Shown here: positions 1-9,605 of the stretch, in pieces
How positions within the stretch are numbered: position 1 is the stretch's first letter
How the letters are laid out: each line of letters starts with the position of its first letter
DNA from: Pseudevernia furfuracea
Lineage: Eukaryota > Ascomycota > Lecanoromycetes > Lecanorales > Parmeliaceae
NCBI GenBank assembly: GCA_022315425.1
Contig: JAIUPT010000020.1
Span: 868,001 to 932,000 of the forward strand
Reading direction: 5' to 3'
DNA: 64,000 nucleotides
Made by a program: the position numbers and the translations under genes
Notes under the pieces: model-generated
Databases searched by the model: none
Seen by the model: only the letters and a program-made list of their open reading frames with translations
Told to the model about the DNA's origin: nothing

Positions 1-377
1 AACTTTGGTACTCATACATGGGAACTTGCTGCACAAAAGTGCGAGAAATTTGAGTGGGAAGAGCAGGTTTATCTATACCTTCCACATTATCGAAGGCGAG
101 AACGACTACGATGGCAGGAATTGGTTGCAGCCTCCCGAGAAGGGGTTTACGAAATTATATGAAGCGTGATGATGAGAAGGCATTTTCAGTAACATCCCTT
201 GCTTTTTTTTTTGTAAATACTCATAAGGTGTTATATCGATTGGATTGCACACGCATCATTAAACCCGGTTAGATTAATCTTCACAGTTTCAAAAAACAAA
301 CAAAAAGAATTGCATATGCGAGCTGTGAGGTCTACATATTATTAGATTGGATTTTTGTTAACAACTAATTGGCAGAT

Positions 378-459
378 CAACGTACTCGAACTCACGCATC
401 TTTCGATAGTAGAGATTGTAACTTAAATCTACCGCCTTAAACCACTCGGCCAAACTCGC
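378..459 (-). pseudogene. tRNA-Leu(UAA) gene, 3' end lost
   Basis: Read on the minus strand from 459, the first ~75 nt look like a nuclear tRNA-Leu. There is an acceptor 5' strand GCGAGTT, the D-arm core GGCCGAGTGG, an anticodon stem GTAGA/TCTAC around TTTAAG (anticodon TAA), a short insertion in the anticodon loop compatible with a tRNA intron, a variable arm ATCGAAAGAT and the T-arm start GTGAGTTCGA. After the T loop the match stops: neither the second half of the T stem nor the AACTCGC strand needed to close the acceptor stem is present. I therefore read it as a truncated, non-functional tRNA gene. Confidence 0.6.
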
Positions 460-1036
460 TGTTTCAGAATTGATTTTTTGATATACAAATATATAACCCA
501 TTCATTGGGAGATTTAGTCCACTTTGGGTTGTTGAACTATTGTCTACTTGTCTGCTCTCTGGACCGATGACCTGTTGCTTCTATTGCACTTGCATGTGAA
601 ATGATATCTAGGCGCAAATATCGCAATTGTAGTGGTACTATTTGAACGAAAAACAGCATTAAGAGGCAAGCTTCTGTGTCGACGAAACGCTCTGCTGGAA
701 ATGGCGCAACCCCCTGGCCTACCGATTCCTTCGGCTCTATTCCCATGATTGTGTACAGCGGTAGACAGGACAACGCCCAAGACCACCAATACCTTTTCGG
801 ACAGCATGCCTGTAGGAGTAACCAGTGTAAGATGTGAGCCCCAAGCCATAAACTCCAAATGCCACCCACTCCTCTAAGCCGTAGCTTGTAAATGCCGAAA
901 GCTCATCCGCTAAATAGCTAGACTAGCATGAAAGTGACAATTTCCGCACCCCTCAGCCTTCTATCACTCAGTCATCATGCACGCATATCCAGCCTCTCCT
1001 CGTCCTATCATGGATTCCGTCTTGTGTGATGCTAGT
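460..1036. other. intergenic, no gene seen
   Basis: AT-rich DNA between the tRNA remnant and the stop codon of the membrane protein gene. Open frames here have no recognisable domain and no matching splice sites. Confidence 0.5.
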
Positions 1037-1823
1037 CTAGTCATCCTGGTCCCCAACTCGACCCCAATCATCTCCAGGTATCAGCTCGTAGCCTCCTTCT
1101 GATGGTAGTAACAACGCCGTTGCGGTTATGCCAGTTCCTAGGAGCATCATGACACTCCAGCTGATGGTGCAGAAGATCCACGCTATGTCGAGTCTCCACC
1201 CAGGAAAGAAGCGGTCGTCGTTATCGTAGAGGTATGCCTGTCACTATATATTAGCGGATCCGTCCAGTATCTCTAGCTTCAAGCATTCAGGGAGCGACTC
1301 ACTATTATCGCCATTCCAGCACACTCCACAGCCCCGCAGAGAAAATGCAGTCCAGCCAATATCTTCCACCCAGATTCCCTTCTTTGCTTCCCTCCGACAA
1401 GGATAACAATATACGTAATAAGCGTCATACCTTCTAGGACCATTGAAAATGATATGAGAAAACCGACGGAGCGCCACATGGAGCAGAAATACCGGTCGCC
1501 ATGGCAGTCTTCTTCATGGGGAAAGTAATTGCAGGAGCCGGTGAGAGAGGAACAACGGCGGTGGAGGCCGTAGGTGTAGTGGATATTTTCGCCGCTTGGC
1601 TGAGAGGGAGGATGTTAGTGAGAGGCCTTTGAGAGGTGGCAGAGGGGGAAGGCGTACTGTTTCGCTATCCCAGCTTATCCATCTTGGTATCAATATGCTG
1701 GCAAGGGTTAAGGCGAAAGCTGTCAAGGGCTCAGTGAGTGAGCCTCGCCTCGGATGATGGCAATAGACACTTACCAGCCAAAAAAGCTATTAGGGCACCA
1801 CCATAGATTAGACGTCTCGTCAT
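1037..1823 (-). CDS. four-TM membrane protein, claudin/SUR7-like layout
   Basis: Four exons (1775-1823, 1658-1719, 1303-1599, 1037-1237), all with GT..AG introns, join in frame to 202 codons plus stop. The protein has a hydrophobic N-terminal segment (residues ~5-25), then a cysteine-containing outer loop (motifs YGLHRRCSSL, EDCHGDRYFCSMW, ~45-85), then three further hydrophobic helices (~88-110, ~122-145, ~165-185) and an acidic tail ending GDQDD. This four-helix arrangement with a Cys-bearing first loop resembles claudin/SUR7/PalI-type fungal plasma-membrane proteins; that is a topology argument, not proof of homology. The motif order is one I associate with a widespread uncharacterised Pezizomycotina family. 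The gene looks intact. Its 5' end faces the 3' end of the kinase gene. Confidence 0.75.
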
Positions 1824-2475
1824 GTCGCTTGAGGTCGTTACAGCAAAACGCCGCCCGCAGGATACAGAGCCGAGTAGATTTCCTCGAGTGATTGTCTTGT
1901 GTGACTGGAAGTAGTGTAAAATTTGATTGCCTAAGAATCCTCTCCCCCGTCGTATCCCTCAGCAAAGTCCCACAAAGTGGGTTATCGAGGTTGGAGGATG
2001 ACAACGTGGGGGGGCGTGATACATAATCCCCGGAGCTTTGCCGCCAGCCAAGACCAATGATCGACCAAAATTTAGGGTCCGTTCACCGCCAGCTCTGTAG
2101 GGAGGTAGGGAAGGGACAGTGTATCATCGGACAATTTCATTATCAGGCAGTCAGATTATCTAGTCTGTGGCTTGAGGCAAAATTGTGATTGGCAGGCAGG
2201 GGAACGCTGATTGACTTTACCATATGCATACTAATGCACAGAACGCCGCAATGGCAATTGATGCCTTGCTACTGAGCACTTTAAGGGTCTGATTGGCTTC
2301 GCTTCGTCAGATGCTGTCCTGCGGGCGCCAGTGTGGAGTTGCCCGCGTGATAAGGAGAATAAAAGAGGGAGGGGTATCGAATTCATCTATGGAGTGTCAT
2401 GCTTATTTACGGAGGTGACTCATGCTCTGTCACAAGATGTAGAGCGGTGACGAGCAGGATCCAAGTCATCCGGCC
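1824..2475. other. intergenic, presumed promoter region
   Basis: The 650 bp upstream of the membrane protein gene and downstream of the kinase stop. No further gene or repeat seen. Confidence 0.4.
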
Positions 2476-4153
2476 TCATCTTGCCCGAGGTCTCTTTGCA
2501 GGCCTCCGCAAACCGCTTTCTTCACCAAAGTCAAAAACATACTCTCCGGCCCCTGGATTACTATTCTTTCCCGCCCGCCCAGCAATTTCCACCTCCGCTC
2601 TACCACGGTTCGTCATAGTTGGAAATTTCTCCACATTTCGTACTTCGGGGAACGTAGGAAGTAATTCCTTGTCGATAGCGCGTGGGCTCTCTTTCCACCA
2701 CTGCTCTGCCGTTGCAGCAAATCGGCTCTTGCCTATTCCTAACGCCTCCGCGGCTGTCCACCGAGCATTGGGATCCCATCGTAGAAGACCCCTCATGAAG
2801 GTAACAGTCGCAGGCGAGGTGTTGGCGAGGAATCTGCGATCCAGGTTTTCTGGTCGACCGGATGCCAGTCCTTCTCTGCGCCAGCGGATGAGCTCAGGAC
2901 ATCCCATAGCGGACAGTGCTGCTAGATCATTGGGAGTGGGTGAGCCAAGGAGTTTGATGATCAAGGACAGTTGCTCTATAGGCGTCTCTCCAGTAAGGCA
3001 TGGCGCGCTTTGAAGCAATTCCGCAAGCACAAGCCCAGCAGACCATAGGTCGATAGACGGGTTATAGTGTTTTGTACCAAGCAAGAGCTCAGGTGAACGG
3101 TACCAGATAGTGACTACCTAAAGGTTTTAAAGTTAGGATGTTTCCTTTGCGGTCATATTTGTGGTAAACTCACTCCGGGCGTTAAAGGTCGTGAAGAATA
3201 TGTACGAGCCATGCCAAAGTCAGCTATTTGTTGACCGCCGTTAGCGGACTTTCAGGTGGTTGACATGATTACATGACGTACCAAGCTTGAGTACACCTTT
3301 CGCTGTTAACAGAATGTTCTGCATCTTCACATCCCTGTATATAGTCAGAAAAGGAAGCTTCTGGTCTACACTCTCCAAGTATACCGGTGAACGATGTCAC
3401 TTCTATGCAGATAGTCGATACCTTCGAGAACTTGCCAGAAGAGGCATTTGACTATACGAACTCATCAGCACGGACACCAATCAATGGCCAACTTCTCATC
3501 ATATACCTTGACTCATAGTGAACTTAACATTTAGCTCGTCAAGCATATTTGCAAGATCCTAGCATCTCAAGAACCGGCGATTCCCTCGCCTTTCCAGACG
3601 AAGGAAGATAAGCCAGCTAGGTGCGCCAATGTTTGTGGAATGCCTCAGGTCTTCACCTCAGTACCGGATCACCAACCTGCTCAGCATACTCCATAACCAT
3701 GTAGACCTCATCCATCGCATGCGTCCCGACTGCCACATCGATCATATCAATGATGTTGTTGTGCTTCAAAGACCGTAGAATCGAGATTTCGCGTAGCGCA
3801 GTAATTGGGACGCCGTTCTGTCGCTCTTCTGCTGATATTCGTACTTGTTTCAAGGCGACGACTCGAGAGGTTTGCCGGTCTTGAGCCCGGTAGACAACGC
3901 CGTAAGCTAGCTCTGGTCAGTACTACTGTTGAAATGAAACGTGGTCTGCCTTTCTTACTGCCTTCGCCAAGCTGATTGAGCTTCTCAAATGAGCCGATGG
4001 AGACGCACTGCCCTGCCCCTGAGTCAGACAGGCTCATAGGGGAATTGGTAGCTTCGTACCCTTATAGCCGAAGTCGTCGAGTCCTAGGTCAAGCGGCTGA
4101 CCGGTAATTGACATCCACTGTGGAGGGCCATTACCAAGGCCGAGTTCGTCCAT
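2476..4153 (-). CDS. CDK10/CDK11-type cyclin-dependent protein kinase
   Basis: Multi-exon Ser/Thr kinase read from ATG 4153. The glycine loop GEGTYG is created by splicing near 3900. The ALKQV lysine follows, and the cyclin-binding helix reads PITALREI, the variant typical of CDK10/CDK11 (S. pombe Cdk11/Ppk23 group) rather than PSTAIRE. The catalytic loop HRD is itself split by a 50-nt intron (3335-3384). Then come DVKMQNILL, DFGMAR (~3220), the activation segment VVTIWYRSPELLLGT with the APE-equivalent SPE, and the DLWSAG helix-F motif. The C-terminal ~200 residues lie in one exon ending in a basic RRPAKRPRAR tail. All key catalytic residues are present and I found no stop. Family members act in transcription, Mediator phosphorylation and mRNA processing in the nucleus. 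About eight exons; internal boundaries are approximate. Confidence 0.85.
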
Positions 4154-4272
4154 GTCTCAAGCATGAGCTTTAGCTTATTCGTGACAGTGAGTTCTTGTTG
4201 ATAATTAGTCCAACCGGGCGCTAGTATCAGCCCTAACCCTACTTTTGAACCGCGGCCCTGTAACGGGGAACG

Positions 4273-5809
4273 GGGCTATCAGGTCGGCGGGGGTCAAAAA
4301 AACCTCGGCAGGGGTTAGCACAACGGAAGTATATGCGGATGCAGGGGGTCAAATATGTGACGACCTCATGGGGGGTCAAAAAAAAAATTTCCTTTAGTCA
4401 AAAAAAGCCTCGTTATTTTAAACGACTAAGAGCATATGTTAAACATATGTTTAACATATTTATAAATAATAATAAAAATTAATACTAGAGTATCTATTAT
4501 TATTAATTATTAAAGACAATTGCGGTTCTATAGAAGTTAATATTTGAAGCGGATATGCTTAGCATATGTAAAGATCTTACGAAAGTTTGTGAGCGTGGCT
4601 TCCTTAGTCAATGACGTGCTTTCCAATTAGAATTAGTCAGCAGAGAGGCTCATAGATCGATCCTTTCATAGAATAAATATATATCTTCTTTCACCCTCAC
4701 GAGGTCTTCACGAATTGAACTACAAAGAGTGAAAATCGAATATTGTCAGGGAACGAGGCTTGGTAAGAGGAATCTCATTCTCTATGGCTAGGACTAAGGT
4801 AAAGGCCAAGACGAAAGATGAGGAAACCAGAAAGAATGTGGGCATCGCCAGATCCTTAAGGGATTCAGGGGTTGTCGCCTGTCGGCTATCGCATAGCTGA
4901 CTAGGCTGGTGACTTGACTGGTGTCACACCATGACAAATATAGATCAGTATATATAAAATTATAAGACAGGGCTGAGTTAAAAGACCTTAAATTTGTACT
5001 CAGGCCGGCTTTTAATATTGGGACAGCTAACCTATCTAGGAAAAGCGCATTCTATCTGTATTCAAGATAACTCCACATCAAATGTCTATAAGAGGATGAT
5101 CTCGCGACGAAATGAACTCTTCTGATACAGTTCTATAACTTTGTAATTGAAAGTATTTTTGAAATTGTCCTCGTTGTCGAGATTCGGAGTGGTGGTTATT
5201 GAATGATCTTACTCAATTAGGCTTAGGTGTCCCAATATTAAAAACCGGCCTGAGTATGTGCAGCCAATGATAACCTCGATCGGTTAGACCCACTTTGTCA
5301 GCCCGCTAGGCCTCCCGAGCGCCCTCATCAAAAATTTGTGTGTACAAGTCTTACACTTCAAATAACTTTTTACTTTTCTATTACTTTTTTGTGCTTTTTT
5401 TTTTCCAGTTATGAAGACTCAATTGCGCTATTCAAGGAATCAAAAATTGTCAAAATCGGTCTTATAGTTGTTGACAAATTCTGAGTTGAAGTTTGAGAGA
5501 CTCGAAGCAAATCTTCTCGGGGGATGCGCGGCCCCGAAATCAACCCCCAAAATTCTAAGAACGCGTTTCACGAATTTAATTCGTGGGCCTACTTTATACT
5601 TGTAAGATATTAAATGCATATGCTCAGTATATCCTACTGAGCCGATAAAGTGTCAACAAAAATATCGGCTAGCGAAAAGTTCATCGAGGGTCAAACGCAT
5701 ACACTCGGCATATGTGAGGACCTCATAGGGGGTCAAAACCGGATACACCGACCATATGCAAGCCTGACCCCCGCCGAGGTTTTTTTGACCCCTGCCGAGC
5801 TGAGCCCCG
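4273..5809. mobile_element. TIR element copy A (1.54 kb, non-autonomous)
   Basis: The ends are long imperfect inverted repeats. The left end starts GGGCTATCAGGTCGGCGGGG and the right end, reverse complemented, matches it over ~46 bp with a few mismatches; both carry GGGTCAAAAAAACCTCGGC. The last bases on the right are slightly damaged (CTGAGCCCC instead of the CTGATAGCCC seen in copy B). The interior is AT-rich with many CATATG-type palindromes and no long reading frame. The first ~250 bp and last ~310 bp match copy B at 14689-15314; the middle (about 4535-5490) is absent from B. An 8-bp direct repeat, CGGGGAAC, lies at 4264-4271 and 5810-5817 and could be a hAT-like target duplication, but copy B does not confirm it. 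Confidence 0.8.
4997..5256. mobile_element. small TA-flanked MITE nested in copy A
   Basis: A 256-bp element at 4999-5254 has 27-bp near-perfect inverted ends starting CTCAGGCCGG and continuing TTTTAATATTGGGACA, with one mismatch. It is flanked on both sides by TA (4997-4998, 5255-5256), the target duplication expected of Tc1/mariner-type MITEs. It lies in the part of copy A missing from copy B. No coding capacity. Confidence 0.75.
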
Positions 5810-5929
5810 CGGGGAACCCTAGGGATATTCGCTGGGAGCGCATATCGGGACTTCTGTTGGACCTGATAGAGGTAAATGAGCCGCATAATGAGCCCATGTT
5901 AGGAGCACTTCCGAAGTAGATCTAAGTGC

Positions 5930-6830
5930 ATTGTCCAGATAACCCTTTATTGTCCAGATAACGTGCGTACTGAGGTTTTGACGGAGATTATCAATGCAAT
6001 GGTCTCCATCTGCGTTAGACGCCGAAATCTTCAGAGCCAGCCGGGCGGCTTACCAACCTGTATGGGGTTTGTGGGCTTGTCGATCCGGTAGTAGTCGTGA
6101 TAGAACACATGTCAAAGTAACTTCTAATGATGGTTAGCAAGGCACTTGTTCCAATCTGCCATTATCCGTTACGGCTCACAAGGCAGTGTAGCTGGTGGTA
6201 GACATCTTTCAAGCCATATCGTCAGCTACAGATGCACGGTAAGGCCCCTGAGTTAAATATATAAGCTGGTGGATGGCTCTCAAACTCACAGGGAACTGCG
6301 TAGTATCCTGACCCATCTCCAAGCGGGACCGAAGTACGATTGATCTTCTGAAGATCATCCGCAGAGACGCGCACGTGGGAGTTCACAAATAGCTGGTGCA
6401 ATGCGTGGTCCAATTCCGGGGTGGGAGGGCTATTGAAAGGATTCTTCGATCTAAACGTAGCGTGCACCATCTTCTTCTCAGGGATAAGGGCTTCGTTGAG
6501 CGGTGCTTGTCATAGGTCACGGAGGTCAGCCGAATCCTTATATCGTTTTCCGCGGATACACTGTCTCGAAATTTGATGCTCACAAAAGACTAGGTTCACC
6601 TCGGGAATGTTAGGGTGAACGCTGTTGTATCATAGAAGAAGAAAACCCAGTGTGTACACAAATATTAAGACGATGTGGAACGTGGGCATTGCGTAGGGCG
6701 AGCGGCAGTAGGTTCTGCAATCCCGCCCTTGAAATTCTTCTTGGTGAGATTGATGCTTTAATAGCCTCTCTTCATCACTTGTGTACCTTTCTTCAGGTGA
6801 AGAGCGGCTCTTGGGTTTAAGATCATCCAT
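5930..6830 (-). pseudogene. UstYa/DUF3328 family oxidase, broken
   Basis: Read from ATG 6830. The cytosolic N-terminus runs into a single TM segment (FHIVLIFVYTLGFLLL), as in UstYa-type proteins. After an intron (6506-6583, donor GTGAGC, branch CTGAC) comes a very typical DUF3328 core at 6290-6505: EALIPEKKMV, NPFNSPPTPELD, RVSADDLQKINRTSVPL, GDGSGYYAV. A 26-nt exon (6180-6205) supplies the first catalytic motif YHQLHC, and an exon near 6000 supplies HCIDNLRQ, whose usual leading His is Asp. Two in-frame TGA codons (6630-6632, and ~6112 in the exon from 6123) interrupt it. The C-terminus runs towards the right end of TIR copy A, 120 bp away. UstYa proteins oxidise and cyclise fungal ribosomal peptides; a precursor-like relic lies at 8958-9224. 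Confidence 0.75.
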
Positions 6831-7184
6831 TTGAGAGCTATATGGACTTGCAATTTGAATGTTTGCTCTCTGTGTGATGTGTTAGAGGACAAATTTGAGT
6901 GGGCGTCTTTTTCTTTAAACGACTACTACCAAGGTCAATGTCTTATTCTCTAATTTGAGTAGCCAAGAGTCAGCTCTACAGAATTGAGATTTTCTCGGCT
7001 TTTCTCAAGATGGACTGGGGAGTCCGCAATTGCTCCCCCGCGTACACTGTCGATCAATACTTGTGAAGTTGCTATGCAACAGCACTTTGACTAGCTATGC
7101 AAAGCCCCCCACTTCGCAAAAGTGAGCCCTTATTTATGCTCAAGCAGGCAATAATTTCCAGCATGTAAGGTCTTGAAGAATCTA
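6831..7184. other. intergenic, no gene seen
   Basis: Region upstream of the UstYa relic up to the left end of the 691-bp TIR element. Nothing recognisable. Confidence 0.4.
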
Positions 7185-7875
7185 CTCGTACGGCCGAGAA
7201 GTATTGTTTCGTACGGGCTGCCAAGCACGAACAGTGGGGCGGCTTGCAGCTAAGCTGGAGGCCTCAAGAGGGTCCTGAATATTACATTCGCTCTTTCTGG
7301 CAGGTCGTCGCCTCTAATTGATCCGCGTTTTCGCTGTCAGAATATCGATATGCACATCTTACTTGCGTTTGTTGGAAAACTATCCCCCTTTCCCCTACAA
7401 ATCCTTCCGGATGACGGCCACATGCAGCATGATGCGGTGCTAATCTCTCAAACCTAGCTCTCAAGCAGGTATCGAACTCAAGAAGCCTCTCGAGACGTGG
7501 AGACTTCATCAGACCCCGCTTACAAAAGTAGAGTACTAGTGCGGCCGAAAGATCTATATTCTTGGTACGCAAGTATCCACTAATGAATGTTGTCGGACTG
7601 TGCCTAGGCCATTCCATACATGTTCTAGCCTCCTTCCATACATGTCGACTGCATGTCGACTGCATGTCGTAGTTTGCTTCTACACCGATGTTTGTAGCAT
7701 TTCTTTGTTATCCATGAGGTCTTATACCTCATGGATCCCACCATAGATCTACATGCTTTCTATCCTTCATCCACTGTAGCCTATGACAAATGTTGGTTAT
7801 GGTACCCTCAGTAAAAGGTCCAATTGGTACATCCGCGCCCGACTACCAAGAGGATAGACTTCTCGGCCGTACGAG
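7185..7875. mobile_element. 691-bp element with perfect 18-bp TIRs
   Basis: CTCGTACGGCCGAGAAGT at 7185-7202 is repeated exactly, in inverse orientation, at 7858-7875. The interior holds a strong hairpin (7710-7736), a short CATGTCGACTG tandem (~7640-7665) and a 127-codon minus-strand open frame without a recognisable domain. No clear target duplication was found. It reads as a non-autonomous DNA transposon or MITE, unrelated in sequence to the 4.3/14.7 kb family. Confidence 0.6.
7710..7736. repeat. perfect hairpin, 11-bp stem
   Basis: ATCCATGAGGT (7710-7720) pairs with ACCTCATGGAT (7726-7736) across a CTTAT loop. It lies inside the 691-bp TIR element. Confidence 0.6.
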
Positions 7876-8843
7876 GACAGCCAGTCCAGATTTCTAGCGT
7901 CACGCGGCTTCTCTAGCCCCCGTCATCGGGATTTATATGTGTACTAAGGTAACTCCCTTAGATACAGCATATTGTCTGAATCGCGCCTTGCTCATAGACT
8001 GATTGGAATATGGTACGTCTCGCGGGTTAGTTGCCGAGTTCTGTACCATGACAAGCATCCTTTCTATGCAAGTTAGAGACGAAGATAATATTAATCTCGC
8101 ATGAGCCGATTACATATCGACGTCGTCGTCGAATGAAAGTATAAGCGTGTATGTACTCGTTCGATGCGGAAAAGAGAAATTACTTCGGAGAAATTTTCAA
8201 GAAAACACACTTTGAAGCGAGTGCGGGTGTACTCGGGCGGTCGGGACCTATGTCCTCTCCGCACAGACATACCCAGCAATCGAATTGCTCATTGGGGGTA
8301 CCATAACTGAGTTCGATTGGTGGATATGTCGTGGCGGCCTGCTGAGAAGATATCCTTCCTAGCTGCACGAGTATAAAGATCTCAGGTAAGCTGAGCTCGA
8401 TCGTCTATGAACTAATTAAAGTACTTTTCGGCGTCGCCGCTGATTAAATTTGTTTGCGTGAAGTTTCTACGAAAATCTACTTGACGTCGTGACAGAGACA
8501 CCAGTTTCATGACCATTAGCAAGTTCAAGTACTCGGAAGGAACTTCCTCTTACGTGGTATCACTAGTAGCAAGTTTCCTCACATAAAACTAAGGTAGGGA
8601 CCAAAATATACAGATAATGACGGAGACGAGAAAATCCGTACGACGCTAAAGATTCAGACTGGCTGTACTCCGAGCGGGGTCCTTGATCAAAGTGTCGATA
8701 TTGCGTGCTTGCTGCAGATGCAGGCGGGTTGCATGAGCGAGAGTGAGAAAGAGCTACATCGAACCGTCCTGCTAGTTGGACAAGCACCGTCCGGAACTAG
8801 CCGTTTGTTGAAGCGCATATTGCAAGTCGATCGGCCTTCTGCT
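7876..8843. other. intergenic, no gene seen
   Basis: About 1 kb with only short unconvincing frames; presumably the upstream region of the peptide precursor relic. Confidence 0.4.
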
Positions 8844-8850
8844 ATATAAT
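8844..8850 (+). promoter_or_regulatory. TATA box of the peptide precursor relic
   Basis: TATATAA lies 108 bp upstream of the codon at 8958 where the signal peptide reading begins. Spacing and pyrimidine-rich leader fit a fungal promoter for a strongly expressed small secreted peptide. Confidence 0.4.
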
Positions 8851-8957
8851 AGCAGCAGCCGGTCCAGGAACCTTCCCAACGTATCACTTCACCACCACTT
8901 CTAAGTCCCCGAGTTCAATCCAACAACCATCTTCAGCTCCACCCCGAGTTCAACAAG

Positions 8958-9224
8958 ACGCACATCAAAGCTTCCCCTCTTGGTCTTTTGCTCGCCGCTC
9001 TGGGAGCCTCCTTTGCCATTCCAGGTCCATAAGCCCAGTCTTTATGTGATCGTCACCGACTGACTGACTGATCGCCTAATTCTGCACGTTATTTTGCTGC
9101 TTCCCTCTAGGTCAAGCGAGAGGAACTCGACGGCGACCTGTACAACTACAAGGCCAAACGCGACGAGCTAGATGGAGACTTGTACAACTGCAAGAAGGAC
9201 AAGCGTGAGGAGCTAGAGCCTTGA
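8958..9224 (+). pseudogene. Kex2-type repeat peptide (dikaritin-like RiPP) precursor, broken
   Basis: Exon 1 (8958-9024) reads as a secretory signal (hydrophobic LGLLLAALGASFAI). A typical intron follows (9025-9110, branch CTGAC, acceptor CTCTAG). Exon 2 (9111-9221, stop TGA 9222-9224) encodes 37 residues. They contain two copies of (E/D)ELDGDLYN(Y/C)K preceded by dibasic KR sites and a third truncated unit (KREELEP). Signal peptide plus KR-separated near-identical short repeats with a Tyr-containing core is the architecture of ustiloxin/phomopsin-type (dikaritin) precursors, which are cut by Kex2 and cyclised by UstYa enzymes. As it stands it should be dead: the codon at the expected start is ACG with no usable ATG upstream, and exon 1 ends in a phase that does not fit the repeat frame of exon 2. 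Copy number (two and a fraction) is low for the family. I cannot say which product it made. Confidence 0.7.
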
Positions 9225-9605
9225 CCGATTTGTGATATTCTAGTAACGTAAAAATAAGATATCGAAGCCGAGTGTTTTTCGAGCTTGATAGAAAACTTAA
9301 AAACAAGCGAAAGGAGTATTGATCAGATCTCCGTACCATGTCTTTAGGGATGACGCCTTCGGTAGTCCCTACGCGGTCATGGCGCTTAGTACCATCGACT
9401 TTGAGGATGAATTCCTAGTCCAAGGAAGAGGAGGACTCGAGGCAACTACTGAAAAGTCTGGCTAGATCTTACTTTCAAATTTACAAACATCTACTAGGCT
9501 AGAAAACGATGCCGATAGGTGGAGAATAGGGTAAAATTTCCTGCTCAAACAAAATTTAACCTCGATTAGGGACTACAAAGCTAGCCTGAGATTGTAGAAT
9601 AGTTT
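9225..9605. other. intergenic, no gene seen
   Basis: AT-rich spacer between the precursor relic and the stop codon of the ferroportin-like gene. Confidence 0.4.

Noticed and set aside
4784..4900. Short lysine-rich frame in copy A as a transposase N-terminus
   Set aside because: 38 codons only, no helix-turn-helix or DDE motif.
7282..7665. 127-codon minus-strand frame inside the 691-bp element, with a vague ankyrin-like look
   Set aside because: Only one weak partial match and no repeat spacing; more likely random frame in a transposon.
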